Positions 1 through 4,927 are shown, counted from the first letter of the stretch. The stretch: DNA of 5,255 nucleotides from an uncultured Erysipelotrichaceae bacterium (GCA_902796525.1 CADBPB010000063.1:1-5255); one strand, 5' to 3'. Notes: generated from the sequence alone by a model not told the origin. Made by a program: numbers and translations.

Positions 1-945
1 CAGCGCATACAGCCCTCTCAAGGTGCACATGATCATTCCGTTGGCCGTACCGAGGCAGGAGATGATGATGAAAACCAGGATGATATTCGCCACGAACTCT
101 CCGAACACGTTCCCGAAAGCGATGATCGGCAGATAGTCTCCGGCTGCTACGATCTCTTCGATCGACAGTGTCGCCGTCATCGAGAACACATAGGACATAT
201 ACAGAACGGTGCAGAAGATGCTTCCGATGATCAAAGCCAGCGGAAGATCCCTTTTCGGATCCTTCAATTCCGAATTGATGGCGGTCGCGGAGATCCATCC
301 TTCATAAGCGAATGCAAAGGAACAGACGCCCGCAAAGATCCCGCTGCCGGAAGACGGCAATGATGCCGCGATGCTGTTTAAAGCGCTGATGCTGTTACCG
401 TTGACGAAACCGAGGATCAGACCGACGACGGACATCAGGACCAGCGGGATCAGCTTGATGACGGTCGTCGATATCTGCAGCTTTCCTCCCAGTTTCGGCG
501 CCAGCATGTTGACGGTCGCAAGGCTCAGCATGAAGAAGACCGCGATGCCGGTGGTAGTCTGTCCGTACATCTCGACGCCGATCATCATGGATACATAGCT
601 GGCGGCGATATAGCTCAAAGTTGCGCCGATGATCGGATAATAGAACAGCGCCAGAAACCAGCCCATCAGATAGGCGTATTTCTCACCCAGCGTCGCTTCC
701 GCATAGTCTACCAGACCGTTGCAGCTGGCGTATTCCCGGCCCATTTTCGCGAAAAACAGGGAGCACACCATGCAGATCAAACCGACGATCGCGATCACGA
801 TCATCGCATCTCTCATGTTTCCTCCGGTCACCTTCAGGACTTTCACCGCCTTGAAGAAGATTCCGGAACCGATCACGATACCGATGACCATCGCCAGTGC
901 CGTAGGCAAGCCGTAGCGCTTTTCCATCTTGTTTTCGTTTTTCAT
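1..945 (-). CDS. APC-family amino-acid permease, C-terminus cut by window edge
   Basis: This is an inner-membrane amino-acid transporter of the APC superfamily, closest in feel to the LAT/SteT-like group. The frame is open for 315 codons from the ATG at 945 to base 1, so the C-terminal part (usually about 450 residues in total) is missing. Residues 22-32 read GIVIGSGIFFK, the helix-breaking TM1 motif that binds the substrate backbone in this family. Further hydrophobic segments lie near 47-66, 91-122, 132-150, 160-181, 203-224, 236-258 and 285-305. FAYEGW (212-217) followed by ELKDPKRDLP (226-235) is the typical TM6 and following cytoplasmic loop. The start is chosen because a G-rich Shine-Dalgarno (GGGGG, just upstream of 953) sits 8 nt before it; Met7 is a weaker alternative. 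A Phe-type T-box precedes the gene, so uptake of phenylalanine or another aromatic amino acid is inferred. The sequence alone does not prove the substrate. Confidence 0.93.
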   Translation of the reverse strand, partial: MKNENKMEKRYGLPTALAMVIGIVIGSGIFFKAVKVLKVTGGNMRDAMIVIAIVGLICMVCSLFFAKMGREYASCNGLVDYAEATLGEKYAYLMGWFLALFYYPIIGATLSYIAASYVSMMIGVEMYGQTTTGIAVFFMLSLATVNMLAPKLGGKLQISTTVIKLIPLVLMSVVGLILGFVNGNSISALNSIAASLPSSGSGIFAGVCSFAFAYEGWISATAINSELKDPKRDLPLALIIGSIFCTVLYMSYVFSMTATLSIEEIVAAGDYLPIIAFGNVFGEFVANIILVFIIISCLGTANGMIMCTLRGLYAL

Positions 946-959
946 CTATCCATCCCCCT

Positions 960-990
960 AAAAACAAAAATGCCATCCCAAAGGACGACA
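960..990 (-). terminator. T-box regulated intrinsic terminator
   Basis: On the transcribed strand TGTCGTCC (990-983) and GGATGGCA (978-971) form an 8-bp stem, including two G-U pairs, with a UUUG loop. It is followed directly by a U-rich tail, TTTTTGTTTTT (970-960). The 5' arm shares bases 981-988 with the antiterminator, so the two folds exclude each other. That is the switch: uncharged tRNA stabilises the antiterminator and permits permease transcription. The terminator ends only 14 nt before the permease start. Confidence 0.92.
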
Positions 991-1173
991 TCATCGTGTT
1001 ACCACCTTATTTCGTTGCAAGCAACCTCTCGTTCCATAACGGAGAAACCCGGATCCGCCTACTATGATTCAGCGATCGACTCCATGGCGAATTCATCAGG
1101 AATCATTGGCTGCTTTCAGCCAGCGCAGCCTCTCTGTCTTTATCTCCCGACCACGTTCCATATCAGAGTATTT
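960..1173 (-). promoter_or_regulatory. T-box riboswitch leader, predicted tRNA-Phe specific
   Basis: This tRNA-sensing transcription antitermination leader sits upstream of the permease. Stem I starts near 1169 with ACTC pairing GAGT across an asymmetric K-turn-like loop. It continues as AUGG (1161-1158) with CCAU (1087-1084), then the specifier loop, then GUCGGGA (1151-1145) with UCCUGAU (1101-1095). The conserved AGAGAG element (about 1136-1131) and a distal stem GGCUGC/GCAGCC (1130-1125/1113-1108) follow. The 3' side of the specifier loop is GAAUUCG (1094-1088); the triplet at the usual position, 1091-1089, is UUC, read by the GAA anticodon of tRNA-Phe. The T-box core AAGGUGGUAACACG spans 1008-995. 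The antiterminator pairs AAGG (1008-1005) with CCUU (984-981) and ACGA (997-994) with UCGU (988-985), leaving the seven-base bulge UGGUAAC. UGGU fits an ACCA acceptor end, as expected for tRNA-Phe. The competing terminator lies at 960-990. Confidence 0.94.
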
Positions 1174-1179
1174 ATTGTT

Positions 1180-1208
1180 ATTCTAACTTAAATCATCTCA
1201 TCTTTCAA
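1180..1208 (-). promoter_or_regulatory. Sigma-A type promoter for the T-box leader and permease
   Basis: TTGAAA (1208-1203) and TAGAAT (1185-1180) are separated by exactly 17 bp and each matches the consensus at five of six bases. The expected start of transcription is near 1173, a few bases before the 5' arm of T-box stem I at 1169. The promoter lies just past the stop codon of the MazG-like gene. Confidence 0.8.
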
Positions 1209-1226
1209 TCGGTGAAGATCCGCAGT

Positions 1227-1556
1227 TCATCCGTCTTTGCGATGGATCGAATCTTCGATGCTAAAACCTTCCGGATAGCGTTTCTGAAGCTTGTCGATGT
1301 TCCCCTGCAAGATCTCTTCCAGATCATAGCCTAACGCATATGCCGTTTCTGCCAGATACCAGGCGACATCTCCCAGTTCTTCCGCCATCTTTTCTTTATT
1401 CAGTTCATGCCCCTGGGAAAGATGCTTCTTCAGGATATCGATGACCTCCCCGCTCTCTCCGCAAAGACCCATGACGCCATTCAAAAGAACCTCCTCCTGT
1501 TTCAAAGCAGGATTCAGACTCTTCATCGCCAGCTTCTGATACTCGTTGATTTTCAT
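1227..1556 (-). CDS. MazG-like nucleotide pyrophosphohydrolase
   Basis: This 109-residue protein is a single-domain all-alpha NTP pyrophosphohydrolase of the MazG / dUTPase-2 superfamily. Such enzymes hydrolyse (d)NTPs to the monophosphate and pyrophosphate, often to remove non-canonical nucleotides. The metal-binding pattern is clear: E34-S-G-E37 on one helix and E60-L-G-D63 on the next (ExxE, then ExxD about 22 residues later). NIDKLQKRYPEGFS (86-99) is the conserved end of the fold in this group. The length is normal for stand-alone MazG-like proteins. The gene follows the ICMT-like gene after only 4 nt, and I see no Shine-Dalgarno before its ATG, so it is probably translated by coupling to that gene. 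There is no terminator after its stop before the permease promoter. Substrate preference cannot be told from the sequence. Confidence 0.92.
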   Translation of the reverse strand: MKINEYQKLAMKSLNPALKQEEVLLNGVMGLCGESGEVIDILKKHLSQGHELNKEKMAEELGDVAWYLAETAYALGYDLEEILQGNIDKLQKRYPEGFSIEDSIHRKDG

Positions 1557-1560
1557 GATG

Positions 1561-2232
1561 CTAATAGATGAACGGAAGGATCCGGTACTTCACTTTCTGC
1601 ATATATTCCTCATAGCCCGGCAGTTCTTTTTTCAGGAATTCTTCTTCATTCAGCAGCCTTTTGACGATGACCGGAATATACAGAAGCATCACGAAGAAGG
1701 AATACAAGCTGTTAAGGATGAACGGGATGCTGAGGAACAGGAACAGCGTCGCCATATACATCGGATGACGGACGATGCCATACAGTCCGGTATCGACCAC
1801 GGTCTGTCCTTCGCGCACTTCGATGGTGCGGGACAGGTAGGAATTCTCTCTCAGCACCTCTCCATAAACCAGATAGGCGGCTAGGAATACGGCAATCGCT
1901 CCGTAGATGACGCCCTCAGGCAGACTGTTCCAGCCGAAGCGATGATTCAGACCCGCCAGTATGAAAGCAGCCAGAAACATCAGTCCGCTGAATCCCACGA
2001 CTTTCTTCTGTGTTCCCACTTTTTCTTTGGCGTTCAGCCGGCTTCTTAACAGTTCCGGATCTTTGAACATCAGAATGATCCCTACGATGAACATCGGAAT
2101 GAACAGGACCGCCAGAAAGAGCCAGGCTTCCCTGTACCGGAGTGTTCCTGCGGGAACGAATAAAAGCGCTCCTACCAGGATCAGACCGAGAAAGAACTTG
2201 CTGAAAGCAGAAATGACCAGTTTTTTATCCAT
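1561..2232 (-). CDS. ICMT/PEMT-like membrane methyltransferase family protein
   Basis: This 223-residue integral membrane protein belongs to the isoprenylcysteine carboxyl methyltransferase / phospholipid methyltransferase-like family. Hydrophobic segments lie around 8-28, 37-56, 78-95, 107-124 and 160-190. The C-terminal half carries the family signature: GLYGIVRHPMY (149-159), where RHP contributes to the S-adenosylmethionine site, then NEEEFL (195-200), LPGYEEYMQKVKYRILPFIY (204-223), with the typical E-E pair and the Y-x-x-Y pattern. In bacteria most members have no known substrate; a methyl transfer to a lipid or a small hydrophobic molecule is plausible but unproven. The ATG at 2232 is chosen because a TGA stop lies two codons upstream in frame. 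No Shine-Dalgarno is placed correctly, and a perfect TATAAT ends 6 nt before the ATG, so a leaderless message is likely. It is the first gene of a two-gene unit with the MazG-like gene. Confidence 0.9.
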   Translation of the reverse strand: MDKKLVISAFSKFFLGLILVGALLFVPAGTLRYREAWLFLAVLFIPMFIVGIILMFKDPELLRSRLNAKEKVGTQKKVVGFSGLMFLAAFILAGLNHRFGWNSLPEGVIYGAIAVFLAAYLVYGEVLRENSYLSRTIEVREGQTVVDTGLYGIVRHPMYMATLFLFLSIPFILNSLYSFFVMLLYIPVIVKRLLNEEEFLKKELPGYEEYMQKVKYRILPFIY

Positions 2233-2238
2233 ACTTCA

Positions 2239-2266
2239 ATTATATACATCCTTGATCCGTTTCCAA
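2239..2266 (-). promoter_or_regulatory. Promoter for the ICMT-like/MazG unit, predicted leaderless
   Basis: TTGGAA (2266-2261) and a perfect TATAAT (2244-2239) are separated by 16 bp. The -10 box ends 6 nt before the ATG at 2232, which places transcription start at or within a base or two of the start codon. Confidence 0.75.
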
Positions 2267-2354
2267 GAAACAAATACCCATCTGTTTCACAATAAGCTTT
2301 TCCATTAAGATGATACCCTTCCCGATCAGGTGGAACTTCCTCAATTGCCATGTC

Positions 2355-2382
2355 AATAAAAACGGTCATTCTTCAATGACCG
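2355..2382 (-). terminator. Intrinsic terminator overlapping the end of the nitrilase-family gene
   Basis: A perfect 8-bp stem, CGGTCATT (2382-2375) with AATGACCG (2370-2363), closes a GAAG loop and is followed by TTTTTATT (2362-2355). The stop codon TGA (2368-2366) lies inside the 3' arm, so the last codons of the gene form the hairpin. This separates the nitrilase-family gene from the ICMT-like unit downstream. Confidence 0.9.
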
Positions 2383-3118
2383 CTTCATCATCCATGTAAT
2401 CCGGAAGATCGTCATATCCGACGATCAGGATGTTCTCGACATCGTAGATCGGTTCGTTCACGAGCTCCCCATTCTCGAAGACGAAGGCTCCGCCTACGGA
2501 AACGGGATCCTTGCTGATGGAATTGACCATACAGACTTTGCCAGCTGCGATTCCGGATTGTACCGCATATTCTTTGATCTCGTTCTGCCATTCTTCTTCC
2601 GAAAAGTTCACATAGACCGGCCATATCAGCAGCCCTTCCGTTTTGAAACGTTTCGGCTCATCCCAAAGATCGCCGCATAATGCGACCTGCATCCGTTTCC
2701 CCCGATAGGAAAACGGCGTCGTATCCGTGCCTTCGGCATAGTGTTCGTCTGCAAATTCAGGATCTTTCCAGCCTTTCGAGATACGGCGGTAATTATGAAC
2801 GATCTCTCCTTTTTCGATCAGCATGCATGAGGAATAGATCCTGTCCTCGAACAGTTCCAGATACCCGAACAGCAGATCCGTATCATAATGGACCGTCAAA
2901 GCGCACAGATTCCGGATGATGCGGCTGTCCTGCGACAGCGCGATCTTCTTGTCGCGGTCAAAGTTCCAGCTCAGGGAGTCGAATCCCTGCAGGAAGGTCT
3001 CGCCAAAGCACAAAAGATCCGCCTTGTCTGAAACGGCCCGGAACGCTTTTTCGATCTGCTTGATATTGAAAGAAAGATCGTTGTTGATAAATTCGTAAGA
3101 TACCAGCGCTATATTCAT
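2366..3118 (-). CDS. Carbon-nitrogen hydrolase (nitrilase superfamily)
   Basis: This 250-residue cytoplasmic enzyme has the CN-hydrolase fold that cleaves amide or nitrile C-N bonds. The N-terminus MNIALVSYEF and the spacing fit the family. The catalytic Glu is E40 in LCFGETFLQGF, and the nucleophilic Cys is C148 in VALCGDLWDEP. The middle catalytic Lys usually sits in a Y-R-K motif; here the segment is NYRRISKGWKD (109-119), with R112 in that place and K115 and K118 close by. I recall a branch of the superfamily with a similar YRR-x-S-x-GWK segment, so this is likely a subgroup trait and not damage. The substrate is unknown. The ATG at 3118 has no Shine-Dalgarno. The gene is transcribed away from the GH2 gene from a shared 55-bp spacer and ends in its own terminator, so it is probably monocistronic. 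Confidence 0.9.
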   Translation of the reverse strand: MNIALVSYEFINNDLSFNIKQIEKAFRAVSDKADLLCFGETFLQGFDSLSWNFDRDKKIALSQDSRIIRNLCALTVHYDTDLLFGYLELFEDRIYSSCMLIEKGEIVHNYRRISKGWKDPEFADEHYAEGTDTTPFSYRGKRMQVALCGDLWDEPKRFKTEGLLIWPVYVNFSEEEWQNEIKEYAVQSGIAAGKVCMVNSISKDPVSVGGAFVFENGELVNEPIYDVENILIVGYDDLPDYMDDEAVIEE

Positions 3119-3124
3119 AACAAT

Positions 3125-3145
3125 AGTTTATCAAAAAGTATCATA
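3125..3145 (-). promoter_or_regulatory. Candidate promoter elements for the nitrilase-family gene
   Basis: There are two possible -10 boxes. TATGAT (3145-3140, five of six matches) would give a leader of about 14 nt without a Shine-Dalgarno. TAAACT (3130-3125, which keeps the most conserved T, A, A and T) lies exactly 6 nt before the ATG, like the leaderless promoters of the neighbours. Neither has a good -35 at 16-18 bp, so the choice is open. Confidence 0.4.
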
Positions 3146-3148
3146 AAC
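3126..3148 (+). promoter_or_regulatory. Possible operator in the divergent promoter region
   Basis: GTTTAT (3126-3131) and ATAAAC (3143-3148) form a perfect inverted repeat around an 11-bp centre. Inside it TATCA occurs twice as a direct repeat at 3129-3133 and 3139-3143, spaced one helical turn (10 bp). The site covers the -35 zone of the GH2 promoter and the -10 candidates of the nitrilase-family gene, where a repressor could control both. No regulator gene is in the window. The site is short and AT-rich, so chance is possible. Confidence 0.35.
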
Positions 3149-3167
3149 GGAGCACTCATTTTATAAT
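3138..3167 (+). promoter_or_regulatory. Promoter of the GH2 gene, predicted leaderless
   Basis: A perfect TATAAT (3162-3167) ends 6 nt before the ATG at 3174. The -35 is poor: GTATCA (3138-3143) at 18 bp matches three of six bases. A weak -35 over a possible operator would fit a gene that needs an activator or is regulated. No Shine-Dalgarno lies between the -10 and the start codon. Confidence 0.6.
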
Positions 3168-3173
3168 AGAACT

Positions 3174-4787
3174 ATGAACAAGTACGATCATTACTATCCC
3201 CGTCCTTTATTGCAGAGAGACTCTTTTTTATCATTGAATGGTGAATGGTCCCTGAACGGAAAAGCGATCGAAGTCCCTTTCCCTCCGGAATCGGAAGCCT
3301 CCGGATATAAAGGCGATCTCAAAGAGATCATCTATGTGAAGGAATTCAAGATCCCTGAAAAGTTCAGCAGAAAAGAAGACAAGGTCATCCTGCATTTCGG
3401 CGCGGTCGATCAGCTCTGCGATGTCTATCTGAACGGTGAATTCGTATGTCACCACGAAGGCGGCTATCTGCCTTTCAGCGCAGACGTCACGGCATGCCTG
3501 AAAGAAGAAAACACGCTGAAAGTGGAGGCCACTGACACATTGGATCCTCTCTATCCTTATGGCAAGCAGGCGAAGGATCCTTCCGGCATCTGGTACACCC
3601 AGGTCTCAGGCATCTGGCAGTCCGTCTGGCTGGAAGCTTATCCGAAAGATGGAATCGATGCTTTGGAGATCCGTACGGACATGGAAACGTTGAAGCTTCA
3701 TATCGATTCTGCAGCAGAGCGCTTCACAGTCGAGTTCCAGGGATACAGACAGGCCTTCGATCAGCACGAGATCGAGATCAAGATAGCGGAGCCTCATCTG
3801 TGGTCCATCGAAGATCCGTACCTTTATGATCTGAAAATCAGCACCGGGAACGATACGGTCCGTTCCTATTTCGCCTTAAGAAAGACGGAACTGAAGAAAG
3901 TCAACGGTCATTACCGTTTCTATCTGAATGACGAACCTGTTTTCATCAACGGCCTGCTGGATCAGGGATACTTCAAAAAAGGCATCTACACTCCGGAAGA
4001 TCCTGCGGAATATGAAAGCGATATCCTGAACATGAAGGAACTGGGTTTCAATACGTTAAGGAAGCACATCAAAGTCGAAGCGGAAGCATTCTATTACTAT
4101 TGCGATAAGCACGGGATGCTGGTGATGCAGGACATGGTCAATTCCGGCGTATACAAGCCTTTGAAGGATACGGTCATCTCCACCCTCGGACTGCAGAAGA
4201 TCAAATGTCCGATCGTCGAACAGGACAGATACGATTTCTTCATCCAACACGCCAAGGATACGATCCGCCATCTCAAACCGCATCCCTGCATCTTCGCCTA
4301 CACGATCTACAATGAAGGCTGGGGCCAGCAGGATGCTTCAGGAAGCTATGAGATCCTGAAACCGCTCGATCCGGACCGGCTTTTCGATTCCACTTCGGGC
4401 TGGTTCTTCGATGACAAGTCGGATTTTGATTCCTATCACATCTATTTCCGCAACAAGATCCTGAAAGCGAAAGACAAAGCGCTGTTCCTGTCGGAATGCG
4501 GCGGATACAAGCGGGCGATGGAAGAAATCAAAGGCAGCACCTGGGGCTATGGCGCAGCCGATTCGGAAGAAGGACTCACGGACAAGATCATCGAGCTCCA
4601 TGACAGGATGTACATCCCTTCGATCCGCAGCGGCCTGATGGGTGCCATCTATACCCAGGTCAGCGATGTCGAGACCGAGATCAACGGGCTCTACACTTAC
4701 GACCGGAAAATATGCAAAGTCAATAAAGAAAAGATCCTTGAAGCCAATCGGAGGCTGCAAGAGATCTATCGTGAAGAATGTAAATAA
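3174..4787 (+). CDS. Glycoside hydrolase family 2 protein (beta-glycosidase)
   Basis: This 537-residue retaining beta-glycosidase has no signal peptide and so probably acts in the cytoplasm on imported sugars or glycosides. Its order is the GH2 order. A jelly-roll sugar-binding domain (about 1-155, with LSLNGEWSLNG near the start, DVYLNGE and VSGIWQSVWLE at 144-154) comes first. A short Ig-like domain (about 156-235) follows, then a TIM barrel. The barrel has LNMKELGFNTLRKHIKVE, YYYCDKHGMLVMQDM, the acid/base E381 in YNEGWGQ, and the nucleophile E441 in LSECGGY. It is much shorter than LacZ (about 1,020 residues) and somewhat shorter than GusA, with no C-terminal extra domains. The LLDQGYF, QDM and NEGWGQ motifs place it in a broad, poorly characterised GH2 branch, so galactosidase versus glucuronidase or another activity cannot be decided. 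No transporter or regulator is adjacent. The ATG at 3174 follows TATAAT by 6 nt without a Shine-Dalgarno. Confidence 0.95.
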   Translation: MNKYDHYYPRPLLQRDSFLSLNGEWSLNGKAIEVPFPPESEASGYKGDLKEIIYVKEFKIPEKFSRKEDKVILHFGAVDQLCDVYLNGEFVCHHEGGYLPFSADVTACLKEENTLKVEATDTLDPLYPYGKQAKDPSGIWYTQVSGIWQSVWLEAYPKDGIDALEIRTDMETLKLHIDSAAERFTVEFQGYRQAFDQHEIEIKIAEPHLWSIEDPYLYDLKISTGNDTVRSYFALRKTELKKVNGHYRFYLNDEPVFINGLLDQGYFKKGIYTPEDPAEYESDILNMKELGFNTLRKHIKVEAEAFYYYCDKHGMLVMQDMVNSGVYKPLKDTVISTLGLQKIKCPIVEQDRYDFFIQHAKDTIRHLKPHPCIFAYTIYNEGWGQQDASGSYEILKPLDPDRLFDSTSGWFFDDKSDFDSYHIYFRNKILKAKDKALFLSECGGYKRAMEEIKGSTWGYGAADSEEGLTDKIIELHDRMYIPSIRSGLMGAIYTQVSDVETEINGLYTYDRKICKVNKEKILEANRRLQEIYREECK

Positions 4788-4791
4788 ACGA

Positions 4792-4814
4792 AAAAGGGGG
4801 AAACCCCTTTTATT
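4792..4814 (+). terminator. Intrinsic terminator of the GH2 gene
   Basis: AAAAGGGG (4792-4799) and CCCCTTTT (4804-4811) form an 8-bp stem with a GAAA tetraloop, continuing as TTTTATTG. It starts 4 nt after the GH2 stop codon. The U-rich tail doubles as the lower part of the stem. Confidence 0.85.
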
Positions 4815-4819
4815 GTCTT

Positions 4820-4903
4820 AAGAATATCTTTGCCGCCTACGGGCTGACTTTCCTCTTCGATCTGTTCTATCACGAGTGCTATCTCTATTACTCCAAACAA
4901 TAA
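4820..4903 (+). pseudogene. Possible 3' remnant of an unidentified gene
   Basis: Between the GH2 terminator and the convergent M24 gene, the plus strand reads KNIFAAYGLTFLF, then DLFYHECYLYYSKQ and a TAA stop at 4901-4903. The codons (ATC, GCC, TAC, CTG, TTC, CTC) are those preferred by the genes around it. There is no start codon or ribosome site; the frame is closed upstream at 4781-4783 and would pass through the GH2 terminator. A hairpin follows directly after the TAA, as expected at a gene end. It could be the tail of a deleted membrane or hydrophobic protein. At 27 residues, and with the opposite strand also open here, it may be chance. I do not recognise the family. Confidence 0.35.
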
Positions 4904-4927
4904 AAAACGGGGCTCATCGCCCCGTTT
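4898..4927 (-). terminator. Intrinsic terminator overlapping the end of the M24 gene, possibly bidirectional
   Basis: AAACGGGGC (4927-4919) and GCCCCGTTT (4913-4905) form a 9-bp G+C-rich stem with loop GATGA (4918-4914), followed by a T-rich tail (TTTTTTATT, 4907-4899, whose first bases complete the stem). The TGA stop of the M24 gene (4916-4914) lies in the loop. On the plus strand the same hairpin is followed only by TTTG, so it is weaker in that direction. Confidence 0.92.

Noticed and set aside
683..994. Minus-strand open frame starting at the ATGATG of the T-box antiterminator loop
   Set aside because: It overlaps the permease in another frame, has an Arg/Asp-rich unnatural composition and starts inside the riboswitch terminator region; the permease frame is clearly the real one.
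970..1191. Plus-strand open frame of 73 codons
   Set aside because: It is the reverse strand of the T-box leader, whose paired structure explains the sequence.
1203..1222. ATCTTC/GAAAGAT hairpin after the MazG-like gene as a terminator
   Set aside because: It is A+T-rich with a bulge, has no U tract, and overlaps the -35 box of the T-box promoter.
1546..1884. Plus-strand open frame of 112 codons opposite the ICMT-like gene
   Set aside because: Composition is rich in His, Gln and Asp with no recognisable motif; it mirrors the methyltransferase codons.
2249..2253. AAGGA as a Shine-Dalgarno for the ICMT-like gene
   Set aside because: It is 16 nt before the ATG, too far for normal initiation, and lies upstream of the -10 box, so it would not be in the transcript.
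2181..2369. Treating the 62-codon minus-strand frame as an intact gene
   Set aside because: Its first ATG is within the nitrilase-family terminator, there is no promoter or Shine-Dalgarno, and its end overlaps the well-supported ICMT-like gene. Kept only as a possible remnant.
4338..4760. Minus-strand open frame of 140 codons opposite the GH2 gene
   Set aside because: It lies inside the TIM barrel coding region that carries both catalytic Glu motifs; no ribosome site or family signature.
4815..4903. Minus-strand open stretch (IALVIEQIEEESQPVGG) downstream of the M24 gene
   Set aside because: It follows the M24 terminator without start signals and uses many ATA codons, unlike the genes here; the plus-strand frame has better codon use, though neither is proven.
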